Positions 41,801-55,097 of a DNA stretch of 64,000 bases are shown one piece after another. The notes under the pieces were generated by a model, which worked only from the letters and a program-made list of their open reading frames with translations, had not been told where the DNA came from and did not search any database. This stretch comes from Lutjanus erythropterus (lineage: Eukaryota > Chordata > Actinopteri > Lutjaniformes > Lutjanidae), in the NCBI GenBank assembly GCA_020091685.1, contig CM034595.1, forward strand, positions 43,608,351-43,672,350, in the 5' to 3' direction. Position 1 is the first letter of the stretch. Each line of letters opens with the position of its first letter. A program made the translations under genes and the position numbers.

Positions 41801-43219
41801 GTAAGCAGTAAAGGGACACTCTAACGTTAGCTGCGTTAGCTAGCGTTAGCTCCTGATTAGCCAGGCTTGAAGTAGCCACTTGCTAGCCAAACGTTACGGT
41901 TCGGTCTACTTATTGAATAATGAGCAACACTTCTTTGTAATGAGCATCCGTGCACGCGTATGGCAGTGTTGCAAAGGGGCAATTAAATAGTGCCTTACGC
42001 GAAAATAAAGTTATTGGCTGAGTGTAAAAGGTGCATGAACCCCATGCGTTTGAACGCCTCAAATGCGTTTATGTAAGCATGTGTATTGTTCGTTGATATT
42101 TTGTTCCAAAGAATAGTCGTAGCCATAATAGCTGGCTTGGAGTCAACATTTAGGTTAGAACAAACCATCATCGGTAGCGTCAGTCTGCATTTATTTACCG
42201 TTGAAAGCACGTTGATCAACAGAATTGGGTGCTTTACATTACATTAGCTTTGTGAGCTGTCAACTATTGCTGTGCAATTAAACATTGCATTTTAAAGTTG
42301 CTCTGAATGGGGGATCAGTTCTATATTTGCCCTTTCATCAGTTGTGTGTTTGCCTTTAGAATTAATTTACGTTTCATTAGCTACCTCTGATAAAATGTAA
42401 GTTAAGTAATGGTGTTGTTCATCTAAGAGCTGACAGTCACGATCCAGATTATCTGAGCCCTGTTTTTATTTAAGGTGCATGTGTGATGTAACATTTACTT
42501 AAAGCACCAGCTCAGAAAAAAAAACTGTTTGAGTTAACTATTTACACTCACTCACATGTATTTCTTAACGTCTCACCAAACCGACCGATTTCACAAAGCT
42601 ACCATCCAGCTGCTAACTTGATCGAGTGAGTCAAATCAGTAACGCCAGGCATTTTCTCCAAACCTTGCTGCCAGTTATGTGTGACTGCAGCCTGAGCTGG
42701 CTGGTCATTGGGTTCAGTGTTCCCTGCTCGTTTTGAAACTAAGACTTGGCTTATTTGCCGTCATTTCCAACATCACCACGATGAGAGAGGGTTGCATTAC
42801 ACTTTGCCTTGAATTATTTAGGTTCTTGTGTTTGTGGGCTCTTTTGTTTGCTGGGACACCAGGACAGACAGACAGTCAACATGAAAAGTATGACAGGTAC
42901 AAGTTGTTTACTGCACTTGGCCTACGGGGACTGTTTATGTAGTTAAAAAGCCATATCCTGTTGGAAACATAGGCAGCAGTAAGTAGGAACATCATCATAA
43001 AAGGTTGATGGAATTTCAAGAAGCTATTGGTCGGAAAAAGAAAGGCATCCAGCCCTCCCACCTGTACTCAGTCCCTCTGGTGAATGTGTGCAGGCTGGCG
43101 TTTGAAATGCAGGACACAACTGCCTGACAGTCCAAAGCAGACTGTTGATCAGTAGCAGCGTGGAAAGTTAGAAGGAAGTATCAACTCGGAGGGACGGATT
43201 GGCTTGTTTTTTGTAGTGG
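41801..43219. other. No coding exon seen; possible start of a long first intron
   Basis: Follows the donor at 41800/41801. It begins with GTTAGC-rich, CpG-containing sequence (41820-41900), then AT-rich DNA without recognisable exons or repeats. Confidence 0.3.
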
Positions 43220-44510
43220 GCTTGTCTGATATTACCTACAGTGGATGGCAGTCAGCACACCCCTGGTTTGCAGAAGCAGCAAGAGTACTTGTGTATGAAG
43301 CAATGTCATGTACTGTTCTGGATAGGGCCAGCAGCAGACTATTTTAGCCACATTAAAAATGCCCACCTAAAAAAATCTATATCTGATTAAATGTAAACTG
43401 TTTAGAATGTCTTCACCACTTTGCCTTGGTATTAGACAACTTTTTTCAAAGGAAAACAACCACTGTACAAGCCAAATATTGCTCTCTCCAAAGCAGCCAG
43501 ACTCCGTTGACAAAACACTTTTTTTATCTTGCAGAACTCGGGAGTTGCTTGTCTACTGCTTACACGATCAGTCAGTTTGATTGTGTTATTGTGTGACTTC
43601 AGTGAATCCCAGCTACCCCTTCAGAACACCAGAGTTACACAATAACAGAAACAGTGGATAATAGGTAACTGACCCTTTCTGAGCTGTTGTCAAGATTGTG
43701 TCACAGTTTTGGCTGGAGGCAAAATTAAGCAAAAACTGGAGGCAAGCACAAAACATCTCAGAGCAGAAGACCACATAACCAAACGAAAATGTCATCTTGC
43801 TGTGTTTCTGGGTGCCAGAATCGAAGTTGATGTTTTATCGCATGCAAGCTGCCACTGCCAGTCAAAAAAAAATGAAGACAGCTGGGAGATCAGAGAACAG
43901 TCTAAGGTCACAAAATGTCGTAAGGTTATATTCTCTCTCCTATTTTCCTTATTAAATAGGAAAAAAACAATCACCAAATAAATCCTTAATTCAGTGTATT
44001 AGATATTAAAATAATCTAACTCTACATGTTGTTTTCCTCTCAGTCGTCCCCTGACTCAGTGGGTATGTACGGTGCCGTTGAATGATAGCATGTTGTGGAG
44101 CAGCGGCTGTCACTTGCTTTACAGAGCATTAAATTAGCAAAATGAAATGACAAAACTTGCCCGAAACAAACAGACTACCCAGCGATATATTCATCCGATC
44201 GCCCAGCACTTTGGCTGTTGTTGAAAGATGGTCCATCCATTGAGTGAGCGTGTACGAGTCAGCAGATCTGGTTCCACTTGTTAATGTAAACACTCATAGT
44301 CCTGGAGAGTGAGTGACTGTACATATTCAGGGGAGCTCGAATTTTCTTCAGTCTAAGAAACAAGCCAACAAAAACTGAGAGCTAGTGTTAGCTTAAATGT
44401 TTAGGGAATTGTTTTGCCTCCATGAACTCTACCCAAATCAAAACTGCCACACTGACTATGGATAAGTACCTAAAAAAACCCACTTCAAAGAATCCAAACT
44501 ATTCCTTTAA
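43220..44510 (+). mobile_element. TTAA inverted-repeat element, longest copy, with THAP-domain remnant
   Basis: Left: ATTACCTACAGTGGATGGCA. Right: GATAAGTACC, CACTTCAAAGAATCCAAACT and ATTCCTTTAA. At 43789 a reading frame opens MSSCCVSGCQNRS and stops; just beyond, in the same frame, comes CFIACKLPLPVKKK. This is the Cys-x4-Cys start and a KLPL-like continuation of a THAP zinc finger. THAP plus TTAA target sites point to the Kolobok superfamily. Most of the transposase is missing. Confidence 0.6.
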
Positions 44511-44519
44511 TGCTATTAA

Positions 44520-45685
44520 ATATGACTGGTAGGTTTGTCTGTTCTACTAGTCACAGTGGCAGGTAATCAGCTATGTGTTTATGCATTATTGTATCACTGT
44601 GGATGATGAATTTATTAAAGTTGCCTGTCAGTTCTGGGATCCACCGTGCACTGTTGTTCAAAGATGAAAATGATTTTCATACCCTGATGCACAGTCTGTG
44701 TGAGGGTTTGCGAGGTTGCACTGTCAGGCTTCATTATGGAGATCCTCAACACTTCTAGAAACGTATTGATGGTTACAGCAGCACACAGGGCACCTCGGGC
44801 AAGTATTTTAAGTAGGGTGTAACATCCTTCCCTTTGCAATTCAGATTCCAAACTGGCAGGGCGTAAAATGAAAATTATCATGAGATAGAAGTGTTTTTTA
44901 CCACTAAAGAAAACAGAAACAGAGTTGAGCCACTTTGTAAGTGTTTACATGATAGGAGCCAGTGGGTGAACGCTTGACCGACTATCTGTCAACGCACAGA
45001 ACAGCCGGTAGATAAATCTACTCAAAACCTGCCTCCAGTGGTACAGAACAAGGCAGAATTTATTTAAAGCCTTTGTTCACTGAGTTATTGCAATTTGATT
45101 CCCTTTGAATCACTTGAATTTTGTCGATCTAGATGAAAATGTGTGGTTTGCAATTTGCAGCTTATGCAGAGGCAGTATTCAAATGGGCTGCGGTAAGCAT
45201 GTCCACCTCATTTGAAAATGACACAGACGACATGACACGGATAATGCGAATGTTAAAATGTTTTTACTGTTATTTTAAATGATCAGTAGTGTGTAGACAC
45301 TCATGCTGCCTGTAGAAAAGGGTTTGTTGTAAGGCTATCATCTTGAAGTTGCAAGACCTGGTGGCAGTGGCATTGTTGCTGCATTACTGTTTTGCTGTGA
45401 CACATAACAGTCATATGATTACATGCAGGCAGTTAGTTAAGTTGTCTGTCTTTCTGGTGGGAAACATGTTCAGTTTGGAGCTCTACTTCTTTTTTAAGGT
45501 TTTATGTTACTATCTCAGCTATCTTTCATATCCTTAATGGCTTTAACATGGATCTTACTTACTGCTTTTGTGCCGGACGGCTGTGGCTGTTATGACTGCC
45601 TTAGTGAATATAGTGTTTCACAGGGGTAACCAGGGTATGAAAATTTAAATTTGTCTCTTGTTGGGCTCCCCCAAACAGCTGCTCA

Positions 45686-45729
<44 letters not shown>

Positions 45730-46100
45730 ATTAGGGATCCAGTGTCAGTTTCAGAGCCAGGCCCTTTTTGCCACGGAGGTATTCCCATAGGATCTCTCAA
45801 ACACGGTCAGATTAATAAGTAAATAGATGAGTGCTTCTCCAGGTTAGTAGGACAAGCACATGACTTTTGTGTCAAGTGTACATGTTCCACTCAATTTTGC
45901 AGCATACATGTTAGGGCTCGGCGATATGCCTTTTTTTTAGGTTTAGGCCATGATATGGATATATATCTAGTTATTTACATTCTCAAATAGTTATGATCCT
46001 ATAGTAGGCTGTATGATGCATTGTTTTAAATTAAACTACCCAACGGTATATAAAGTAGGGCTGGGCAGTATGGACAAAATCAAATACATGTCCACAGTCT
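44520..46100. other. No gene seen
   Basis: Contains the (TG)n tract at 45690 and repeat-end-like motifs near 45912-45930 and 46053-46072. No supported exon. Confidence 0.35.
45690..45728 (+). repeat. (TG)n microsatellite
   Basis: About nineteen uninterrupted TG units. Confidence 0.95.
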
Positions 46101-46106
46101 GATTAG

Positions 46107-46890
46107 TAGGGATGTTCCTGTTGATTCATTTCCCTGTCAATTTAGATTAGTTAACTACTCTGAAAGTACCATTTAGAAAATGATCATGTTAAACATTGTC
46201 CAGTGTATGTGTAAAGGGCCATTTGAAGCTGTTAATCACATTCACAATCACCAAATTATATTATAAATGCAGCTGAGTGTGCTGTGCATTGTAAACATTG
46301 CAGATTATCCTAAAAACATGACAACTACTCACTAAATGCTTCAACTTTTCAGACGGACAGGATCACAGTATCCTGATCATGTGGGTGAACAACATCGTTT
46401 ACCCAGAGCTAACGTTAGCCACACAGTGTTTCTAACATTAGCAGTCATCAGCAGGTCAGCAGCGGCACTAGCAGTCTGTTTTCCTTGCAGGTTAACATCT
46501 GCATGTCTGTGCTGAATTTGGCTGCACATTGCTCCAGTCGAGTCGTTATATGCCAGTGTTTTGTGACACAGCCTACATACAGCCTTACTTCATTTTCTAG
46601 ATCAATACTGCCAAACCGTGCTGTTTACAAGCTGTTATCTGTCCCACTTTGCTGATAACAATATCCAGGCTATATGGCATTAATGAGAAGAGAGTGTGGT
46701 TGCTGTCTGACGGGGCTGCAGCCCTTGTTAGTTGTGGGTGGCTGTGTAACATCTTAGACTTAACAGTTAACTGGCATTGTACATTGATAAAATATTGATA
46801 AATAGTCAAATTGACTTGTATTTCTAGTGCCGACTACTGAGAGTGGTGATGACGCTTAATCGTTTTGCTGACTAATCGTGCACATCCCTA
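46107..46890 (+). mobile_element. Non-autonomous hAT-like element, copy 1
   Basis: Ends TAGGGATG and CATCCCTA. Internally it shares several blocks with 56341-57053: GAGCTAACGTTAGC, GCTGAATTTGGCTGCAC-like sequence, and TTGTATTTCTAGTGCCGACTA near the right end. No open transposase and no clear target duplication. Confidence 0.75.
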
Positions 46891-47870
46891 GCAACGCTAG
46901 CACCTGCTTCTTTTAGGACATTTTGCAGCTTTCATTATTGTCAAGATGAAGAAATGACATATCATGAATCTGACATCCACACAGCCATCTATGCGTCTGT
47001 GTTCTCATCTCTAAGTGGCACTGTTCAGAAAGACAGGAACAGATGGGGCACGAAAGAGAAAACTACCTTCGTCCCCACGCTGCCACTGTGAGACAGGGAT
47101 CAATAGGTGGCTTGTCTCCGAGAGGCCTCTGTGTCCAGACAGCAACTCATAAAACTCTTTGGAGCCCCACCCTCTCCAGCATGGCTGGTTGCCTGCCAGT
47201 CTTGTGACACAGCTACCAGCCAGTGCCCAGGGCTGTTTGTGTCAGGGTGGAGAGACCTAGAACTGAGGCATCTACCTGGGTGCCAGCAGCTGCTTGAGTG
47301 TGAACAGCATGTTGTGGACTATTAGACCTTCACTGAATGCTTTGGGATTAAATTTAGATAACTCTCACCGTTGTTATACCACAGAGGTGACGGCATAGTA
47401 GGGTAGAACTGTCAGCCTATATGAGGAAAGATATAGCCTTATATACCAGCCGAGCAGCGATAATCCCATACAGTATGACATGCCACTCCCACAAGAGAAA
47501 CTATGGTAATGAGAGCTTGCTGTATCAGTAACTATATGTTCTTCACTTTCTCCTCCTCTGCATACAGTGCAGGGTGGAGAATTAATGATATACACCAATC
47601 AAAACCTCACAGTCTTATCGGCCCTGTCAGAATTTTTGGCACATCATTATACAGCTGTTAAAATTACATAATTCTTAATAAACAGTGACTTACATTTTAA
47701 AGTAGATAAATTACCATAGCAAACATATCTACAAAGGTTAATCATTTAGATTGCATGAAAGCAAACAGTATTTGCCATATATTTTCATGCATATGAATAT
47801 GGATTGCATATATTATGAAGGCCTTTCCCCTCATATTGAAATCATTTTGATGCAGTTAATCAATACATCT
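46891..47870. other. No gene seen; GC-richer block 47040-47330
   Basis: 47040-47330 is repeat-free and GC-rich with a 72-codon open frame (GTG start) lacking any recognised motif. It may be a conserved element or chance. Confidence 0.25.
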
Positions 47871-47874
47871 GCAG

Positions 47875-48213
47875 TAGAGGTGCGTGATTTGCCTCACAGT
47901 ACAATAATGTCACAATATTGCAGGGATTACTGACTCTTTTTGCACTCAAATATGTAAAATATGGTGGAACAAGTTTGTTGTATCCTTTTTTGGCATTATC
48001 ACCTTTTTACATTGCTTACATATTATTATGGTGCTTCCATATTTTCTAAGTCATTACCTTTTTTGGTAGTAATGTTACTTTTGCTTTCAGCAAGTCTTGT
48101 TGCTGCTGCATGCAGTCATAAAGTAATTGAAATGAAATTACGCTATCAGTGATATCATGATATGACACATTTTTATCACACATGATCATGAATAATATGA
48201 TATGGCACTCCTA
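47875..48213 (+). mobile_element. Short inverted-repeat DNA element (MITE)
   Basis: Left TAGAGGTGCGTGAT; right ATATGGCACTCCTA, inverted and imperfect. Interior AT-rich with ATCATGATATGACAC. Non-coding. Confidence 0.5.
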
Positions 48214-48285
48214 ACCTGTACATGATATTCAGGTGTATTGATATTTTCTCACCCCCGTACTTTCTAACATGTAAAGTTGTTTCAT

Positions 48286-48616
48286 AGTCTTCATTCTTTA
48301 TCAATTCCCTTATTGATTCCTGAAGGATTTTCTCTGTGGGAAAAAAAGGTAGGCCTACACAGGTTTTCAGCCTCAATGCACATGTTTTAGTATCTGAGTC
48401 TGAACACAGTGTAGATAAGGAGTGGGAAAAGATCCGTTCCATGACTTTTTCTTGTAGTAAGTTTCCAGGAGTCTAGATGCATGAGTTTGATATCATTGTT
48501 TTGCAACGTACAATAGTGAGAAAAGCATACTGGCATGGATTAAAGGACTTGATAAGCTCAGAGGCATATGATTCTGATGGAATGATTTTGGAACCGGTTC
48601 TTGATTCCCATCCCTA
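48286..48616 (+). mobile_element. hAT-like element remnant (right end)
   Basis: The right end GGAACCGGTTCTTGATTCCCATCCCTA matches a terminus of common fish hAT-derived MITEs. TTTATCAATTCCCTTATTGATTCC near the left fits the same family. The left terminus is lost. Confidence 0.5.
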
Positions 48617-48619
48617 CTG

Positions 48620-50470
48620 GTAGCTGTTGGATTTGAAAACGAGCAGAAGGAGGAGTGTTGGATTGGAATGGATTGGACTGGTCCTTGTCAAAGTGTCTCG
48701 TGGAGTTGATAAATTTACCAGCCACAGCCGAAGTCTGTGAACATTTGTTAAGTGGGTAATGGTTATTTCAAAGCCGTATAGCAGGTGAATAATGAGATTT
48801 AGATGCCACTTTAGCTTGTGGACAATAGGGTGGTTTCCTGTGCAGAGTCAGGCTAGAAGACATCAGTCCCTCCCGCCCTGCCCTGTTGATCCAGGACAGC
48901 AGGAGTAATCCCACACACAGCCCTGATGAGGAGCCTGTCACCCAGGATGACATCACACAGGGAGTGACGTGAAGTCGCCCTGCTGTGTACAGAGCCTGGC
49001 CCGCAGCACGTGGGGATTCACATGAGCATTAGTGCTGCCCGCCTGCAGAGGCGGGTGCTCGTTTAGCCACTGGCTTTAGATCTAGCAGCGCTTGGTTGGC
49101 TTCACATTCAGGCTGATTTAGCACGAGGGATCCTCAGTATTTGATTTAGTCCTGTCTTGAAACATGGTAGATGCAAGGTGTAGCTCCACTTGGTTTCTAA
49201 TATTTATTTGAGGCTACTGTCTCTCTTGCTCAGTCTTATTTTGTTTTGCAGGAGTAGAACAAGTAAACTTAATTCTAAATTTGCACAGGGTGAAGCTCAA
49301 ATTAGTGTCCTTAGAAATGTCTCATATTCCTCAAGGGGCAATATGCATATTAAAGCAGTAGTCATGTCGCTCGTCTTCTAAATGTGAATTATGTAATAAC
49401 AAGCACATTGTTTGCACATTAAGCAATAAGGATATTTTGCCGTCATTGGATGTGTTTCCCTCAATGTATCTTTATGTGCATTTTGTTTTTGTTTACTTGA
49501 GGTGCTTTTTCCCTTTTTCCAAACAACTTTAACGAAAAAGTTCTGACCTAACAAACATTTAATTCACGTGATTGATCAGTTGTTTCCACAGATGATGCAG
49601 GCACCATTAAACACTTCTTGCTGGGTCATGGGTGATGATTGAGAGGGATTCATCTTTTTTGTATGAGTCTGTTCATGGGAATCCTTGATTATCAGCACCA
49701 TGCTCTATCTATTTTTAGAATACTTTTTGATTATTTTGATCATCTTTATTATTTCTGTTGAGTCATTGCATATGTTGTAATTCATGGTTGAATTTCCCGT
49801 TCCTTTGCTAATAAACAGGTGGGCAGTGTTCAGATGGATGCAGAGGCTTGTGTTTCTTCACAAAGGCTGAAAATCGATAAAGAGGCAGCCAGGGCTGAAT
49901 GAGGACCTGTCAGCCATTGAGTCTGGAGTTTAGGTTGGCAGCTTTCTGGAATAAAGAGATCAAAACATCAGAAAGTGAAAGAATTTATCCATCTACCCCT
50001 GTGCTGCCGTCGCTCAGAGGGAGAATAACACTTTGGACTGGATGCTCTGCAGCTCGACAGTCTTGTTTTTGGTTTCTTTTTATGCACATCCCTAAAACAG
50101 CAATGCATTGATAGCAGATTAGTTTCCACTTCCTTCGCTCACTGTGAGGATCAGATATCCTCATTACATTTTCTGCTGTTTCAGGTGTCCACCGCACTGA
50201 CACTGTGCACAATGTAATGTGGTCTCTGTGTGGAATGTGGGATTGCCACTTACGGTCCCCTATAGCCCTCTCCACAGTAGCCTGCTTCATGTGGCTGTTA
50301 ATTAGCACTCCTTGACTGGTGATTACTGGGCTTTGACTGCAGTGACATGCCCCAGGCAAAGACTAAGAACCTTTGAGGCCAGCTGTAATAGGCTGCCTAA
50401 TAAACCATTGCTACAGACAGAGAGAAAGGAAGACTTACAGCATGGGGTAAACAATATAGATAAAATTCTA
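48620..50470. other. No gene seen; GC-richer block 48820-49130
   Basis: 48820-49130 is repeat-free and GC-rich (GATGACATCACACAGG, GAAGTCGCCCTGCTGTG, CCTGCAGAGGCGGGTGCTCG). The rest is AT-rich. Regulatory role is a guess. Confidence 0.25.
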
Positions 50471-50475
50471 AACAC

Positions 50476-50662
50476 GGGTGCCCTTCTGGCTCAGTTGTGC
50501 AGGGGGCTAGGAGTTGTCAGCAGCAGCCTTGTGTTTGGTTCTGGCCTGCGGCCCTTTGATTCATGTCTTCTCCTTCTCTATTTACTGTACCTATTCAAAG
50601 TTGCACTGTAGCATGTTAAACTGTACTCTTTTTTTGTATTTTTACTAAAATAAAGTTGTGTA
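50476..50662 (+). mobile_element. tRNA-derived SINE
   Basis: The head holds an A-box-like TGGCTCAGTTGTG and a decayed B-box (GGTTCTGGCC) 50-odd bases later, then CTGCGGCCCTTTGATTCATGTC, a body motif of a common perch-like fish SINE. It ends TAAAATAAAGTTGTG. It directly abuts the MITE at 50665. Old and diverged, not a functional tRNA gene. Confidence 0.7.
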
Positions 50663-50664
50663 GT

Positions 50665-50890
50665 AGGACTGCAACTAACAATTATTGTCACAGTTGATTA
50701 ATCTGTCGATTATTAATCGTTTAGTTGTTTGGTCTATAATATGTCAGGAAGTCCATAAATGTCTTGTTTTGACTACAACCCAGAGATAGTCAGTTTACTG
50801 TCAGAGAGAAGTAAATACATTATTAACATTTAAAAAGCTGAACTGAGAGAATTTGGACTTTCTTTCTTTAAAAAATACTCAAACCTATAA
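50665..50890 (+). mobile_element. GCTGCAAC MITE, copy 5 (right end lost)
   Basis: Starts AGGACTGCAACTAACAATTA, then CTGTCGATTATTAATCGTTT and GTTTTGACTACAACCCAGAG. It starts directly after the SINE at 50476-50662. Confidence 0.6.
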
Positions 50891-50899
50891 TTTTCAACA

Positions 50900-53800
50900 A
50901 AGGGATCTTGGGTAACTAAGTGAATATAAGTCATCAGTTGAGAAGATTGCATTTTGTCAGTTGAATCTCTGCAATTTTGTGTTTTTTTAGCTGCACCATT
51001 GTACACAGAGCAATGGCAGTCTTTAAACCACGTCTCAAAATTACCACAAAAACAACTGTGATTGAAGCAGAGAATGGTGATTGAAGTGGAGGGCAGCGTG
51101 AGACCGGACAGTGCAGCAGGCCTGCAGCTGCTTCGATGCACTCTGGTGATAACTGTCAGTAAGTTTGGCTATACCACTTTTGAACCAGACTGTGGTACGA
51201 CCTCCTCTACTGGCATCCACTATGATTGAATCTCCGGCTGGCAGTGCCATCAGCAGGAGAAATGCTCCATGATGTGGTCTGATTTTATAACCGTGCTATC
51301 AGGGTTCAGTGTTATGTTTTGTTTTGTTTTTCCACTTGCTTGATTGGGCAAATGGGCCCCTTTACAAACGACTAATAAAATATTACAAATCTTTTATTGT
51401 AATCTTTTACAAATCTTTTCTGTCAAATCAAATCTGTCTGCAGTGTGCACACGCTAGAGTTATCAGCAGTTAAAAAGGGAGATGTATTCTGGCTCCTTCT
51501 ACTCAGTCTTCTGCCTCTTTTATGGGCAGAAGATTGTATGATGTTTTCAAATCGATCAATTTATTAATTAATGAAGTTAACTTTTTAACTGCATGGAAAT
51601 CTGATGTTTTCACCTCACAGATGACAATGAAAGGCATTAAAACATGAGGCAGGCTAAAGCTTGAGACTGTGAAGTGAAAACAAAAGGAACGAATAGTCGA
51701 AGTTTCGTATTGAACAGCCAAAATGATTCAACTGACAAAACTCTGAGTCGGGTACAGGCCTAATTCGGATATCTTTACAACATGCAGTGCTAAACCATGA
51801 CATCAGCTCTCAGACACTTTGATAAACACTTGTGCTCAGAAGCTAATACTGCCCATTTCAGTTGGCTGGACTTGACTGTTATTACTTTGCTCCAGTGAAT
51901 ATCAGAAGGAGTCCACATTAGGCTGAAGGGAGCCACTTTGAAGCACTCTTAATATTTCTTTCACGGACGAGGAGACATTTTGTCCCATTTCCCGAACCAA
52001 ATTTACACCTTGTCACCTGAATAGTGGGCACGCTGGAAGATGAGTTTACGTCATCTCAAACCTCACTTGAACCCATCCTGTCTATAAATGGGTACCCGCC
52101 CTAACGCTACTTGCTGTGCTGTGCTCAGAACAATGTGGCCTCCGGGATATCACTGCCTTTTTGTTCATGAGAATTAGGCCTAAATTGGGTGGGTACTTTG
52201 AGTCAAGCATCAAGAGAGCAAATGACGTCATCAGTATATGATTGTCTTTAATTAAGGCATCCGTCAGGACGTTTTGTTCCAGTGTTGTTTAAATGTTAGT
52301 TGTCTGCTGTTTTCGAACTCGAACTGCACAGTGCAGAGTTTCTATGTTTAAACTGTGATTATGAGCGGATTATTTTTAGACAATCTGAAACAGGAGGTTG
52401 CTCTAATTCTAGCAACTCAGAGATTAGGTGGTGATTCTCTGCATGCATTGGTACTGTAGTTGTGCTTACACAGTTGTTATTACTCCGGTTTAGATGCAAG
52501 TATAGATACTCAGAGCAAGCAGTCCAGTGTCTAATGTCCTCATGAACAATACTATTAATAGAGCTGTACCACTGTGAATGTGTTTTTGTCTTATTCCTCA
52601 TGTTGCATGGATTCTGTTAAGTATCTTTAGATAAGATGAACTTTATTCAGTTGCACGATGATAAAGTTTAAAGCTACCGCAACCTGAGGTTAACACATGG
52701 TGTGACTCTGTACACTCCTAACAATAAAACCAAGCTCAAATTCACGATCTGTATGTAAGTAGATCTTGTTTTCCTCACCTTATTTTGCCTTGAGCTCTCA
52801 TGGAGAAAAAAGCCGGTTGCTGAGTTCACATGGATCAGGTTTAGATGTTTCTGAACCAGCAAGAGTGATAGGGAGGCCGTGAGAGGGAAGTTAGACTTGG
52901 CAAATTTTTGTGTGATGACTGGACAGCTTTTGGACTCGACCAGCTCGAGTGGCATGGCCTCTGAGAGGGCAGGCGCGGTGTGGAATCTCTGACATCAGCT
53001 GTGTGTGCATTCAGACGGGTGTTGTCTTACGCATTACACACACAGACGCCCACAGCTGGTGGTCAAAGCTTCATCAGGGTTGGAATGTGCACGCTGCACA
53101 TTTCACATTGCAAAAATGTTGTCTATTAGAGTAATAATATACTTTCTTAAGGAAACTTCTGAAACATTTTGGTCTCCTTGTAGGAAGGCTGATCTTTTCA
53201 GACTTTTTTGAATTGCCACTTGTTTGTAAGCACTTCATAAGCTTGACATTTCTTACAGTGTAGGATAAGGCAAGTGGTGAAAGATAATTGATGTCCTTAT
53301 TTGGCAAGAAGATAACCAGTCCTTACTGCAGCCATATCAGGGTTCTTTGCTCCACTAAAGACAAAAGCTTTCTTTGATTCACATGAAGAAGCATTTTTTC
53401 AGCTAATGGACTTGAAACGGTCCACTAGTTCCTATAATTCACACGTCAACAGTAGCTCTGTGGATGCTCTGTTTTTCTGCAGTTGAGTGGGCTTTATTGA
53501 TTTTTCTCTGATGACCAGCTTACTGGTATATTTCCTTTTGTCCAGGGAAATGGTCACACTCCAATTTACTGTATTGATTCCTGAGATGTCAACCAATAGG
53601 AACTGATAACATTAGTCCCCTTCCTCAATACTGGTCCAGCACATTTGCTGGGTGAATTAGTGAAGCAGCAGTTTACAAGCAGGACAGGAAGTAAGCCTAA
53701 TGGCTAACAATGCTAAAGTAACAGAATCTTAAATTTTGTGTTTTTTGCATTTTCTTTTTATTACATACAGGTCAACCTCTGGTCTGTGTCCTCTACAATG

Positions 53801-55090
53801 AATGTATTAGTTTAAAGTGCTTTATAAATTAATTTATTTTGACTTTGAGACAGGAGGAAGATCACTGACACACTTTGCAATGCAAACCTCTCTCTGCAGC
53901 AGCCTTGTATAAGCCTGAAGGTATATTTACAATGCAATGTTTGTCATATGCTTTAGCATAATGCAGGCCCTTGGAAATGAATGTGCCTACGTTACACTGC
54001 TCATATGATGCATTCAGTTGCCCTTGAAGACAACTGATGCTGCAGAAAATGACAAAATTGGCCGAGATATCTTTTGCTTTTTCTTCACAGGCGGAGCAAT
54101 TTTTATGCGTTATGATGGGTGTATTTATCTGTGTCATTTTGCACTGCCCAGCCCTATAGAATAATATTGCGCTATAGCAAGCAAGGATTTTGCACTGTTG
54201 TGCATTTTCTTGTCCAAGGCTGTAGGGTCCACGGATAAGCCCTTTCTTTCTTTCTTTCTTTTTTTTTTTTTTTTTAAACTCTGTTGCTTTTTATGCATCC
54301 TATAGCAGAGATTGGTTCTGCATAGTATATGTGCAGCAGAGCTATTGTACTGCTCCGTTCAGCTGAGAGAAACTTTGGGAGAACTGGGTAAAGGGCTTGG
54401 TGTTCCTCCATTCCTCAGCCAGGCAGCAATCAGCCTCCTTCCCAGCTGTAGCTCTGATGTTATATAATGAGTCAGTGTAGGCTGACTGGGCTCAGTCAGT
54501 AACCAGATTACAGCACTCCACTGATAAAGACAGCTGAAGGACAGCCATCTCACCACACCTTTGTTTTTCTTCCTCTTCTGGTTTTCTCCAGTCATACGGT
54601 GTTTACTGTGATTGATTGTTCACAGCTAACCCAGCCCTATATCTGGAGTATTTAAAAACAGACCTTTGACTCACTGAGAAAGGGAATTAACAAGGAAGTG
54701 TTTGCTCTGTTCACTCCTACAAGTTTTTGATGCACGTGTCTGTGGTTTTAAGGACAATAAGCTACACCTATCACAGACACTTAGAACACTTACTTAGACT
54801 GACAACATTAGACTGAGTTAAGTGCATCAATCATGTGGAGATTTAAGTCTCTTCAAATTCCCCTCTTTAGCTGCCAGTCTAGTATGGATGATGCTGGACT
54901 GATGTTGATATTTGAGATTATTAAAAGTTTGATTACGTTATATTGGCAGAGATAGTACTTATTTTAGCATGAGGATCTTGATGGGGATCCCTCAGATTTG
55001 TTTTCAAAGAACTGTACCAAGATACAATGAAATAGGACATTTTATACATGTTGGTGCTCTCATGTAGAGCAATATCTGTTTTCTCTTTCA
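50900..55090. other. No gene seen
   Basis: Long stretch with a LINE-tail-like fragment at 52629-52680 and the T-rich tract at 54241. Open frames are short and unlike any family I recognise. Confidence 0.35.
54241..54275 (+). repeat. (CTTT)n followed by T-run
   Basis: Four CTTT units then about sixteen T; a simple repeat, or the reversed A-tail of an unseen element. Confidence 0.85.
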
Positions 55091-55097
55091 TGTAGGA

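Noticed and set aside
49985-50359. 124-codon minus-strand open frame
   Set aside because: No recognisable family, start context or splice sites.
50476-50560. Functional tRNA gene
   Set aside because: Only the A-box is good; the B-box is decayed and the cloverleaf cannot be drawn. It is a SINE head.
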